Shown: piece by piece, positions 25,522-34,500 of the stretch
Layout of the letters: every line of letters begins with the position of its first letter
Numbering within the stretch: the first letter of the stretch is position 1
Assembly: GCA_023251155.1 (NCBI GenBank)
Contig: JAHEZH010000020.1
Location: forward strand, 1-51,818
Reading direction: 5' to 3'
DNA length: 51,818 nucleotides
From: Flammeovirgaceae bacterium
Lineage (GTDB): Bacteria > Bacteroidota > Bacteroidia > Cytophagales > Cyclobacteriaceae
Notes under the pieces: generated by a model
What the model was told of the DNA's origin: nothing
The model's database searches: none
The model's input: the letters and a program-made list of their open reading frames with translations, nothing else
Translations under genes and position numbers: made by a program

Positions 25522-26949
25522 AACGATCAATATCCAGGTATCTTTAAATTGAAAACGGGTAATCTTACGAAGATTATCTCTTTGTTTCTTTGCTACCTCC
25601 AGGTCATTTTCGGTGAGTATATACACATAGTGAAGTTTCTTAACCGAGTTATAGCCGATGTTTGTTTTATATCCGGCATACAGCATTTGTGTGCTGTATT
25701 TTATTGCATTCTGAGAATCACTGAACACCCCCACAATAAGATAGGTACCTTTCTTCAATTCATCAGGATTATCATTAACCTGAGCAGGTAATACCTGAAC
25801 ATCTTCGTGCACGGGAACCGGAGTGATCGATTTAGAATCCGGCACAACAACGATTTCCTTTGGCTCAACAGGTTCTTGTTTTTTCTCCTCTTGTATTTCT
25901 ACAGGTGTAACTACCTTCACCTCCTCTTTTTCCGGTTCCGGTTTAGGCTCCTCTTTCACGATCACCTCTTTTTCAGATTCTACAGGCTCATTCACTTCTG
26001 GCTCTTGTGGTTCTTCGGGCCTGCTCACGATTTCCTTATGACGATTTACGCGCTGTTTGCCGATCTTGATGCCCAAACGAAATTCATGTGTGTTATTGGT
26101 AAGTTGAGCGACCTGTTTGGTGCCAAACTCGTAAGAATAACCGAACTGAAACGTCTTGTTGATTTGAAGGCCCAGATAGGCAGAAGCTCCATAGTCCGGC
26201 CGATAGAGCCCACCCACCCAAAGGAAGTCTTTATAATACAGAGTTCCATAACCTTCAAACTCGGCCTTGCGGCTGGTATTATACTGCATGGTACGATACA
26301 ACAACAAGGGCTGCAATCGGAAATCCGGGCCAAGATCAAACTTGTAACTCACGGATGATATCGTGGTGTTGAAGGCATTGAAAGCTATTTTTTGAAAAGA
26401 TTCTGAACTGATCGTATTTTGTCTGAACAGTTGCGGAATCGAAAAACCAATACTCAGTCTGCGAATCTGTAAGTTGAAACCCGCCTGTCCTTCTGCAAAA
26501 AAACTTTTATCCAGGGCACGTGACAATGCAGGGTCATTGGTATTGCCCGCTTCATCCAGGTTAATTGACGTACGACCTACACCACCCGACATTCCAAAAC
26601 TAAGAAAAGCTTCGTCTCCCAACCCCACAGCATAACTTAATGATGCCTGTGCCGAAGTAGTGGTAAGCAGCCCTCTTTTATTGTTATAGATATTAACACC
26701 GGTTGCCAGTTTTCTGGAAATAGGATAAATAAAACTCATCTGAGAAAACACCGGGGCACCCTCCAGCCCGGCCCATTGCTGACGATAAATCAAGTTAAGC
26801 TCTGCTCGATCTTTGGCAGCCATAAAGGCAGGGTTATAGAAATAAGGCTCTACATAGTAGTGATTGTAGGTAGGTAGGTCAGGCGCCTGAGCATATCCTG
26901 CTACCACAGCCATAGCGAAAAGAACACTTAAAAAGTAGTTGTTCAACAT
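25516..26949 (-). CDS. PorP/SprF-family T9SS protein fused to a C-terminal SPOR-like domain
   Basis: A 477-aa protein. It has a signal peptide (1-21), then a PorP/SprF-type outer-membrane barrel (about 25-310) opening with the family pattern Y-N-H-Y-Y-V-E-P-Y-F-Y-N-P-A and R-Q-Q-W-A-G-L-E-G-A-P. A Pro/Glu/Lys-rich linker (about 318-380) follows, then a SPOR-like domain (about 397-477) beginning G-T-Y-L-I-V-G-V-F-S-D. PorP/SprF proteins attach type B T9SS substrates to the surface and are usually encoded next to them. Here the gene lies 4 bases downstream of a type B protein gene on the same strand. The SPOR-like tail could bind denuded peptidoglycan or hold the complex in the periplasm. Confidence 0.87.
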   Translation of the reverse strand: MLNNYFLSVLFAMAVVAGYAQAPDLPTYNHYYVEPYFYNPAFMAAKDRAELNLIYRQQWAGLEGAPVFSQMSFIYPISRKLATGVNIYNNKRGLLTTTSAQASLSYAVGLGDEAFLSFGMSGGVGRTSINLDEAGNTNDPALSRALDKSFFAEGQAGFNLQIRRLSIGFSIPQLFRQNTISSESFQKIAFNAFNTTISSVSYKFDLGPDFRLQPLLLYRTMQYNTSRKAEFEGYGTLYYKDFLWVGGLYRPDYGASAYLGLQINKTFQFGYSYEFGTKQVAQLTNNTHEFRLGIKIGKQRVNRHKEIVSRPEEPQEPEVNEPVESEKEVIVKEEPKPEPEKEEVKVVTPVEIQEEKKQEPVEPKEIVVVPDSKSITPVPVHEDVQVLPAQVNDNPDELKKGTYLIVGVFSDSQNAIKYSTQMLYAGYKTNIGYNSVKKLHYVYILTENDLEVAKKQRDNLRKITRFQFKDTWILIVE

Positions 26950-26953
26950 GTCC

Positions 26954-29900
26954 TTATCGTATTAAAGTAACACTTCCTGATTTTCGCTTTCCTCCACATT
27001 CAAGCACAAAGTAATAGGCTTCTTCGGGCAACGGCTTACCATTAAAATTCCCATCCCAGTTATTCTGGTACCCTTCTGTCGTCAGCAACCGATTTCCCTT
27101 GCTATCAAAAATAATCAGTTTGCAGGTGGCCAGTTTACTTATGTCCGGATCCAGTTCCCAAAAGTCATTCTGACCATCCCCATTAGGCGAGAAGAATTTT
27201 TTGTAGTCGACGATAATTTCATCACCGATAGTTACGGTTACTTCATCTGATCCTGATTTTCCATGAATGTTGGTTACGGTGAGTTCAAATACATAAGTAC
27301 CCTTAGCCAGCCCATCGACATTCAGGGTATCAGTGTCTGCCCCGGCGAGTAAACTTGATTCACCGGAGATTTGTTTCCAGGAGAATTTATTTACGATCAC
27401 TTTATCTTCGAAAGTTCCGATTAAGCGAGTGGTTTTAGTTCCCAGTGATAGAAGTTGATCCGGACCCGCATTCGCGATAGGCGGATCTTGATCAATTAGT
27501 GATTCCGGGTTAGGGCTTACTCTGACAGCTACTTCGTCTGAGCTCGCACTTCCGCTATTGTCAGTTACGATAAGGCGATAAATATAGGTTCCCACTACCA
27601 GCGAGGTAAGCGATAAATTCGCGGTTGCATTTCCGGATTCACTGGCAGAAGAAGGGCCAGAGACTTTCGTCCATAAATAGCTGGCAATTGATCCATCCGA
27701 ATCCGTACCTGATCCCTGGAGTACAACACTGTTTTCAGGTAGTGTAAGTGATACATCTGCACCGGCACTGGCAACAGGTGCCAGGTTAAATGTTTGAGGC
27801 AGTACGACCACCTTCACTTCATCCGTTGCCTTGAGTCCGTCATTATCCGTTACCGTAAGTTGAAAGGAATAGCTTCCTTCTGTCATGGCTGAAACCAAAA
27901 GACTTGCCGTAGTGGCATTAGCAAGTGTGGCTGCGGGGCCGCTTAGTTTCTCCCACAGATATCCAGCGATTGTTCCATCAGCATCGCTACCTGACCCGGT
28001 AAGTGTGACCGTGTTTATAGGAAGCTTGATGGACACATCTGCTCCTGCATCGGCTATGGGGGCAACATTGGTTCCTGCCGCTTTCACTTCTACATCAACT
28101 ACTGCAGAACCGATCGCTCCTTTATCGTCGGTAGCCGTCAGGCGGAATACATAGTTTCCTTCCTGGAGATTGGTCAGGCTTAGCGCAGGCGTAGTAGCAT
28201 CCTCCATGGTAGCATTTCCACCCGAAACTTTTGTCCACACATAAGAAGCAATAGTACCATCCGGATCGAAAGCAGTTCCGGTTAGTTTTGTACTATTCTC
28301 AGGAAGTACAAGGGAAACCGGCGTTCCTGCACTTACTACGGGTGATTGATTGATGGACGCACTCAACACTTGTAGCAGCACGTCATCAGTCGAAGTAGCA
28401 CCATCATTATCCGTTACAGTCAACCGGAAAGTGTATGTACCTTCTATCAACGAAGCAACCGTAAGTGTGGCATTGGTAGTATTTAAGAGAACACCTGTTG
28501 GCCCGCTTAGTTTTGACCATAAATAACTGACAATAGTACCGTCAGGATCACTGCCGGTTCCTTCTATGGTAGCAGAGGAGGTGGGGAGATTCACAGCCTG
28601 GTCGGGGCCGGCATTTGCTACCGGCAATTGATTAACACCGGCAGCATTTACAGTAATTACAACATCGTCACTGCCTGAAGAAGAGTTATTGTCCCCTACG
28701 GTTAATCGAAATACATATGTACCCTCAATCAGATCAGTAAGTGAAAGCGTAGGGGTTGTTTCGTTTAAAAGACTGGCTGCCGGACCAGATAATTTTTCCC
28801 ACTTATAGCTTTGTATGGTGCCATCTGGATCACTGCCACTTCCAAACACCGTGGTTGAATTCACAGGCAGAGTTAATATCTGATCAACACCTGCAGAGGC
28901 AGTGGGCGCCTGATTTACTGTCTCGGGAAGCACATTGACCGTGACATCCGAAAACGCAGTCAACCCACCATTATCAGTAACAGTAAGACGAAACACATAA
29001 GTAGCCTGTAAAAGATTGCTTAAGGATACTGACGGGGTTGTTTCATTCTGAAGTGTTGCTGAGGGACCACTCACTTTTATCCACAGATAGGAAGCGATGG
29101 AACCATCCGGATCAGAGCCGCTGCCCGTCAATACCGTAGCGTTAACGGGTAACGCGATTGTTTGATTTACACCTGCATAGGCACTGGGGGGTTGATTGAC
29201 CGTAGCCGCATTAACGGTAAGTGTCATCTCATTATAATCTGAATCGCCACTATTGTCTGTTACGGTAAGCCGGAAGACGTAAGTGTTAGACGAGAAAACG
29301 GTGATCGAAACAGTAGCGTTATTGGCATTGGTAAGGGTTGCTCCTGGGCCGCTTATCTGGGTCCACGCATAGGATACGATAGTACCATCATTATCTACTC
29401 CTGATCCTGTAAGGTTAATGGTAGTAGTGGGCAAAGTCAACAAGCGATTACCTCCGGCATTGGCAACAGGTATTTGATTTGCCGCGTTCACGGTCACCTT
29501 TACTTCATCCCACCCCGAGGCACCCACATTATCCGTAACCATGAGCCTGAAGTTATACGTACCTGCTATCAATCCCGAAACACTCAGTGTACTTGTTGTG
29601 GCATTGGTCAATGTAGGTGTAGACGGACCGGATACTGTGGTCCACTGGTAATTTGAAATCGTGCCATCCGCATCCGTTCCTGCTCCTGCAATACTTACTG
29701 AATTAGTGGGAAGATTAATGATAATGTCCGGCCCTGCATTGGCAACTGGAGCAGTATTGCTCAACGAAACCGTCACGGTAGCCTCATCAAAATTGGTAGC
29801 ACCCTTGTCGTCCGTCACTGTAATGCGAAACACATAAACACCGGCCACCAGATTGGATAAGGTTACATTGTTGGTATTTTGATTCGTAAAGGTATAAGTG

Positions 29901-32242
29901 GCTGGACCGCTCTGCTTTGTCCATGCAAATGTGATCGTTCCATCCGCGTCATATCCGCCACCATAAAGCGTTACTGTATTGTTCGGAAGAATGAGCCCTT
30001 TATCAGGCCCCGCAAATACCGTAGGGATCTGGTTGACCACGGCAGACTGTACAGTAACTACTACCAAGTCTGTGCCTGTTGCCCCCTTATTATCCGTAAC
30101 GGTAAGTTGAAAAGAATAAGATCCGGGAATAAGTTCATTAAGTGTTAATGATGCTGTATTGGCATTCAACAATGTCACCGTTGGCCCAGAAAGTTTAATC
30201 CAGCTGTACGAGGCTATTGTTCCATCATTATCTGTACCCGAGCCATTGAGAATTGTGGAATTGACAGGCAGTGCCACCAGCTGATCTGAACCGGCATTAG
30301 CTATAGGAGAATTATTGACTGGCAAGGCATTCACTGTCACTTTTACTTCGTCTATTCCGGTGGCTCCCAGATTATCAGTCACAGTCAATCGATAGATATA
30401 TGCCCCCTGAATCAGATTACTTACAGATAAAGTCGCATTAGTGGCATTAGCCAGTGTGGAGGTGGAAGGCCCACTGACCTGCACCCATGCGTAGGAAGCA
30501 ATGGAGCCATCGATATCGCTACCTGCTCCTGAGATGGAGGTCGAATTGGTAGGCAACGTAATCGCCAGATCAGCACCGGCATTGGCCGTTGGTGACTGGT
30601 TGGAGGCCACCACAGTGACATTCACATCATCAGTACCGGTAGCTCCTTTATTATCCGTTACCGTAAGGCGGAAAGTGTACAACCCCGCTACAAGATTAGT
30701 TACTACCAAAGTAGAAGAAGTGGTATTAGTGAGTGTAGCTGAAGGGCCGGCCGTCTTCTCCCACAGGTAAGAGACAATGGTACCATCAGCATCGGTACCC
30801 GAACCTGCTAGGTTAGTACTGTTGGTTGGTAAATTGATGATTTTATCAAGCCCTGCCGATGCAACTGGAACCTGATTGGCAGCAAGCGGGTTGACTACTA
30901 CACTTATTTCTTTGTAGGAGGAAGCTGTCTCATTGTCGGTTGCTGTTAAGCGGAATACGTACGTGCCCGCTACCAAAGCCGAGGCAGACAATGTGGCTGT
31001 CGTTGTTCCTCCCAATGTTGCAGTAGACGGACCAGATTGCTGTGTCCAAAGGTAGGAGGCAACAAAACCATCAGTGTCACTGACCACCGCTACAATGTTG
31101 GAACTGTTGGTAGGTAAAGTCAGCGATAAAGTAGTGGCAAGGGTAATCACCGGAGCAACATTCACGGTTGCCGGATTGACCGTAACGTTGACATCGTCAA
31201 AAGAAGAGTTGCCGCTATTATCCGTCACCGTAAGCCGGAACGTATAAATCCCCTGGGCCAGATTAGAAAAAGTGGCAGTGGGTGTATTGCCATTGGTAAT
31301 GGTAGCGGTACCTCCGGATGTTTTCTGCCATGAATAACCGACTACCGTTCCATCCGAATCAATACCACTTCCGGTAATGGTTATGGTGTTGGTGGGTAAG
31401 GTGATGGCTTTGTCCGCCCCGGCATTGGCAGTAGGAAAACTACTTTTTGATTTTGTCAAAAGCCACTCATACAGATTGGGGTTATGATAAGTATGATCCG
31501 GTTTAAAGGCTCTGTCCCAGGAATTATGCCCCACTCCGGGATAGCTTACCCATTTATATTCAGCTGTAGGTACAGGAGAAGTACAGTTGGTGATGGATTG
31601 AAAGTTAGCGTATCCAACGGTATAAGGAATGGTCGTATCGCTTTCACCGTGAAATCCCCACACCGCTATTTTGCGTCCGGAAATAGTACATCCATATCCG
31701 TTATCATATCCTGCAATAACTGCTGCTGCTGCAAAAATATCTGAGGTTGCTCCCAATCCGGTATATACGCCATTACCTCCTAAACTTAACCCGGTCAGGT
31801 ATACGCGGTTGGGGTCAATGCGATAGTTTTCCGGGCCTTTCATCACATAATCAAACACGCCTTGTAGTGTTCCTCCCCACCATCCGCCAAATGATGTACC
31901 CAGCTGAGGAGATATGACAATAAAACATTCCTCCACTCCATTTACTGTAAAGCACATGTTATGACCATTCTTCATTTCTTTCGGAGGGCCACCTGCTTTA
32001 AGTTTTTCAAGATCAGCCGGAGATCCGCTTCCTCGTTCGCCAAGTCCATGCAAAAAGAACATGACTGGATATTTCTTGGTGGTGTTGGTGGAATAGTCGG
32101 GCGGGAGATGTTCCAGATAACCGGTACCACCGCTGGTTTTCTTAGCGGTTTGTACGGCCGGAGTCTGGGCAGAACTATTTATGCTATTTCCGAAAATCAG
32201 AATGAAATTTACGGCCAATAGGTATAAATGAATCTTTTTCAT
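26954..32242 (-). CDS. Giant secreted esterase-like protein with 15 PKD repeats and type B T9SS sorting domain
   Basis: A 1762-aa protein. It has a signal peptide (1-26) and an alpha/beta-hydrolase of the PHB-depolymerase/feruloyl-esterase type (about 40-262) with triad Ser153 (G-L-S-L-G-G), Asp202 (H-G-E-S-D) and His239 (G-V-G-H-N-S-W). Fifteen tandem PKD/Ig-like repeats of about 93 residues (about 268-1675) come next. The C-terminal gliding-motility-type domain (about 1676-1762) starts at F-F-S-P-N-G-D-G-Q-N-D-F-W. The end is type B for T9SS and fits the PorP/SprF-like partner 4 bases downstream. The repeat rod probably displays the esterase away from the cell. Its N-terminal enzyme domain resembles that of the 2417-aa protein. 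Confidence 0.87.
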   Translation of the reverse strand: MKKIHLYLLAVNFILIFGNSINSSAQTPAVQTAKKTSGGTGYLEHLPPDYSTNTTKKYPVMFFLHGLGERGSGSPADLEKLKAGGPPKEMKNGHNMCFTVNGVEECFIVISPQLGTSFGGWWGGTLQGVFDYVMKGPENYRIDPNRVYLTGLSLGGNGVYTGLGATSDIFAAAAVIAGYDNGYGCTISGRKIAVWGFHGESDTTIPYTVGYANFQSITNCTSPVPTAEYKWVSYPGVGHNSWDRAFKPDHTYHNPNLYEWLLTKSKSSFPTANAGADKAITLPTNTITITGSGIDSDGTVVGYSWQKTSGGTATITNGNTPTATFSNLAQGIYTFRLTVTDNSGNSSFDDVNVTVNPATVNVAPVITLATTLSLTLPTNSSNIVAVVSDTDGFVASYLWTQQSGPSTATLGGTTTATLSASALVAGTYVFRLTATDNETASSYKEISVVVNPLAANQVPVASAGLDKIINLPTNSTNLAGSGTDADGTIVSYLWEKTAGPSATLTNTTSSTLVVTNLVAGLYTFRLTVTDNKGATGTDDVNVTVVASNQSPTANAGADLAITLPTNSTSISGAGSDIDGSIASYAWVQVSGPSTSTLANATNATLSVSNLIQGAYIYRLTVTDNLGATGIDEVKVTVNALPVNNSPIANAGSDQLVALPVNSTILNGSGTDNDGTIASYSWIKLSGPTVTLLNANTASLTLNELIPGSYSFQLTVTDNKGATGTDLVVVTVQSAVVNQIPTVFAGPDKGLILPNNTVTLYGGGYDADGTITFAWTKQSGPATYTFTNQNTNNVTLSNLVAGVYVFRITVTDDKGATNFDEATVTVSLSNTAPVANAGPDIIINLPTNSVSIAGAGTDADGTISNYQWTTVSGPSTPTLTNATTSTLSVSGLIAGTYNFRLMVTDNVGASGWDEVKVTVNAANQIPVANAGGNRLLTLPTTTINLTGSGVDNDGTIVSYAWTQISGPGATLTNANNATVSITVFSSNTYVFRLTVTDNSGDSDYNEMTLTVNAATVNQPPSAYAGVNQTIALPVNATVLTGSGSDPDGSIASYLWIKVSGPSATLQNETTPSVSLSNLLQATYVFRLTVTDNGGLTAFSDVTVNVLPETVNQAPTASAGVDQILTLPVNSTTVFGSGSDPDGTIQSYKWEKLSGPAASLLNETTPTLSLTDLIEGTYVFRLTVGDNNSSSGSDDVVITVNAAGVNQLPVANAGPDQAVNLPTSSATIEGTGSDPDGTIVSYLWSKLSGPTGVLLNTTNATLTVASLIEGTYTFRLTVTDNDGATSTDDVLLQVLSASINQSPVVSAGTPVSLVLPENSTKLTGTAFDPDGTIASYVWTKVSGGNATMEDATTPALSLTNLQEGNYVFRLTATDDKGAIGSAVVDVEVKAAGTNVAPIADAGADVSIKLPINTVTLTGSGSDADGTIAGYLWEKLSGPAATLANATTASLLVSAMTEGSYSFQLTVTDNDGLKATDEVKVVVLPQTFNLAPVASAGADVSLTLPENSVVLQGSGTDSDGSIASYLWTKVSGPSSASESGNATANLSLTSLVVGTYIYRLIVTDNSGSASSDEVAVRVSPNPESLIDQDPPIANAGPDQLLSLGTKTTRLIGTFEDKVIVNKFSWKQISGESSLLAGADTDTLNVDGLAKGTYVFELTVTNIHGKSGSDEVTVTIGDEIIVDYKKFFSPNGDGQNDFWELDPDISKLATCKLIIFDSKGNRLLTTEGYQNNWDGNFNGKPLPEEAYYFVLECGGKRKSGSVTLIR
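27218..31440 (-). repeat. Fifteen tandem PKD/Ig-like domains (about 280 bp each)
   Basis: Each unit begins N-x-x-P-x-A-x-A-G-x-D and continues through L-P-x-N-S, G-S-G-x-D-x-D-G-T-I-x-S-Y-x-W, S-G-P and G-T-Y-x-F-R-L-T-V-T-D-N. I counted fifteen. The first two and the last diverge most. The units are similar at protein level but clearly diverged at DNA level, so they are old duplications or under selection for non-identity. Confidence 0.85.
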
Positions 32243-32403
32243 TTGGGTGTGGGTGGTAATCTTGATCCGTGAATGGTATTGGTCTTGTCTATAAATTAGG
32301 CAAATAAGGGAATAAATTGAAACTCAAGCTTTTGTTAACATAGGTAAACTCATATTTTCTCGGCAGCAAACGATTTCGGTCACGTTTAACCGGTGTATAC
32401 CTT

Positions 32404-33534
32404 TCAGGTCAATAAAGTGTCCTTGTACAGGCCGATTATTTGTCTGGCAGAGTTCTCCCAGTTAAAAGAAGCAATTCTATTCAATCCACGTTCTGCACAC
32501 GCATGGTAATAGTCCTGATCATTCATCATTTTCTCTATCCCTGCAGCGATACTGATGATATCGAACGGGTCTGCCAGGTGAGCGGCATCTCCGGCAATTT
32601 CCGGCATTGAGGAGGTGTTGGAAGTAATCACCGGAGTACCACACGCCATGGCCTCCAGTATCGGCATACCAAAACTTTCTCTTTTGGAGGTATACAAAAA
32701 CAAGTGAGCCAGATTATAAATAGCCGGCTGGGTGTGGAATGCAATGTACCCCACTGTAATCACCAATGCCCTGATTTTTGGTGCCAGTTGCAGGCTATCC
32801 AGCATTTCTTTTACCTGCACTTCAAACCCGCCCGCGATCACCAGCGGAATGGGGTGTTCCGTTTTCTTCGCATATTCCAGGTATCCTTTTACGGTTGCCT
32901 CACTGTTCTTCTTTTCAGCTGAGCTTCCAAAAAACAGAATGAATTTATCGGGCAGCTGATACTTCTGTTGTATGGGTGCCAGTTCTGCCCGGTCCATTTT
33001 TTTGAACGAAGTATCTACCGCATTGTAAACCACCTCCAGAAGATTCGGGTCTACTTTCAGATGAGAGATGATCGTGTTCTTTTCAAACTCCGAAACCGTA
33101 ATTACTTTTTTAACCTTCTTTAAGATACGGGGAAGCAACAACCTCCGGTAGAGGTTTCCGAAATTCTGATAATTGCTCCCGCTGAAATCCGTCTTCTCCA
33201 TAAAAATAATATCATGAAGTGTAAGGATGACCGGCACACTTACGAAGAGGGGTGCCGTGTTGGCCGTGCAATGAAGCAGGTCTATTTTTTCTCTACGTAC
33301 AGCGCGTGGCAATTTGATCTGCTCCCATTCGGGGAAAGAGCTGGCTTCTATTTCACATATCTTAAAATTCGATGTTTCAGAGATGCATTTATTATCTACA
33401 TCTTTCCGTACAAAGATTACATACTCATTTTCTGTATCCATGCGCTGAAGGCATCGGATGATTTCCAATGCTACAATTTCCAACCCGTGCTTCTTCTCTC
33501 TGAAAAGTCGTTGAGCTTCAATTCCTATTCTCAT
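32404..33534 (-). CDS. GT4-family glycosyltransferase
   Basis: A 376-aa GT-B enzyme. The N-terminus reads M-R-I-G-I-E-A-Q-R-L-F. The C-terminal half has the GT4 donor site: F-G-S-S-A-E-K-K-N, then S-K-R-E-S-F-G-M-P-I-L-E-A-M-A-C-G-T-P-V with the E-x7-E type motif. It probably adds a hexose to a lipid-linked glycan in the cytoplasm. I chose the ATG at 33534 because the longer frame (to 33570) runs into the upstream gene and adds non-conserved residues. It is the last gene of a minus-strand polysaccharide operon (37162 to 32404). Confidence 0.85.
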   Translation of the reverse strand: MRIGIEAQRLFREKKHGLEIVALEIIRCLQRMDTENEYVIFVRKDVDNKCISETSNFKICEIEASSFPEWEQIKLPRAVRREKIDLLHCTANTAPLFVSVPVILTLHDIIFMEKTDFSGSNYQNFGNLYRRLLLPRILKKVKKVITVSEFEKNTIISHLKVDPNLLEVVYNAVDTSFKKMDRAELAPIQQKYQLPDKFILFFGSSAEKKNSEATVKGYLEYAKKTEHPIPLVIAGGFEVQVKEMLDSLQLAPKIRALVITVGYIAFHTQPAIYNLAHLFLYTSKRESFGMPILEAMACGTPVITSNTSSMPEIAGDAAHLADPFDIISIAAGIEKMMNDQDYYHACAERGLNRIASFNWENSARQIIGLYKDTLLT

Positions 33535-33538
33535 AGTT

Positions 33539-34495
33539 TTATTTCTTTTGAAGAGGTTCAAGAGACACACTTTCTAACCTGGTAATGAATGGTGTTCTTT
33601 TGTAGATACCGATGTTTCTGATATTCCAGAATATAGCGCTGATAAACGAAGACAGGTGCTGAAACTGGAAACGAATCAGGTACTGAAGCACATTTTTAGG
33701 AATTGTAAAAACGGTGAAGTAGACAAAGAAACATACGCTGTCAAAAAGCCGGGTATTCCTTCGCATAAAAAGAATCCGGTTACGATTGTTATAGTACACC
33801 TTCATGGGCGAAGACTTGCCCATTGAGATCGATTCTTTATGCAGAATATACGCCTGTGCCTGGTAGTAAATGTGATATCCTTTCTTTACCGTCTGCGCCG
33901 ACCAGTCCAGTTCCTCATAGCACAGAAAAAACTGCTCTGAAAAAATACCCACGCGCTCTAGCACCTCCCGTTTCACCAGCATGGCGGCACCATGGGCATA
34001 GTTGGTGTATCCTGCGGTATCGTACTGACCACGGTCTGTCTCTCCATCACCTACCTGGCCGTTTCGTCCGGTAAACGAATTGATTTTATTGTAGCCGGCA
34101 AACTGAATTACCTCGGGATGCGCAAAATACTTGATCTTGGGGCTCACCATACCAATGGATGCATCCTTCTCAAAAGGTGCCATGAGTTTTTCCAGAAAAT
34201 CGGCATGTGCTATTTCGGTATCGTTATTGACGATAAGCACATAATCTCCCTTGGCCAGCTTCATACCCAGGTTATTACCTCCCGTAAAACCCAGGTTTTT
34301 ATTGCTACGGTAGGCATTCACGAAAGGAAACTCCTGCCGCAACGCATCGTTGTGATCTTCTTTCGAAGCATTGTCGATCAGAATAACTTCAAAATGACGG
34401 TAGGACAGTAGGGACAGCGATTTCAGAAACTCACGAGTCACCTGATACTGATTATAATTAATCGTAATGATTGATACTAAAGGAAGCTCGGCCAT
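33539..34495 (-). CDS. GT2-family glycosyltransferase (rhamnosyltransferase-like)
   Basis: A 318-aa GT-A enzyme. The N-terminal motif V-S-I-I-T-I-N-Y-N-Q and I-D-N-A-S lead to N-K-N-L-G-F-T-G-G-N-N-L-G, and the DxD-like site lies in V-N-N-D-T-E. This combination is typical of WbbL-like rhamnosyl- and related transferases. A hydrophobic, basic C-terminal segment (about 255-295) may anchor it to the inner membrane. It lies 5 bases after the upstream GT2 gene's stop and 4 bases before the GT4 gene start, in the same operon. Sugar specificity cannot be read from the sequence. Confidence 0.85.
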   Translation of the reverse strand: MAELPLVSIITINYNQYQVTREFLKSLSLLSYRHFEVILIDNASKEDHNDALRQEFPFVNAYRSNKNLGFTGGNNLGMKLAKGDYVLIVNNDTEIAHADFLEKLMAPFEKDASIGMVSPKIKYFAHPEVIQFAGYNKINSFTGRNGQVGDGETDRGQYDTAGYTNYAHGAAMLVKREVLERVGIFSEQFFLCYEELDWSAQTVKKGYHIYYQAQAYILHKESISMGKSSPMKVYYNNRNRILFMRRNTRLFDSVCFFVYFTVFTIPKNVLQYLIRFQFQHLSSFISAIFWNIRNIGIYKRTPFITRLESVSLEPLQKK

Positions 34496-34500
34496 TATTT

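Noticed and set aside
25807-26358. 183-codon plus-strand open frame
   Set aside because: It is antisense to the PorP/SprF-like gene and results from the Glu/Lys/Pro-rich linker read backwards; no plausible protein features.
27218-31440. Regularly spaced similar sequences that might suggest a CRISPR or tandem DNA repeat array
   Set aside because: Units are about 280 bp, diverged at DNA level, and form one continuous reading frame of PKD domains.
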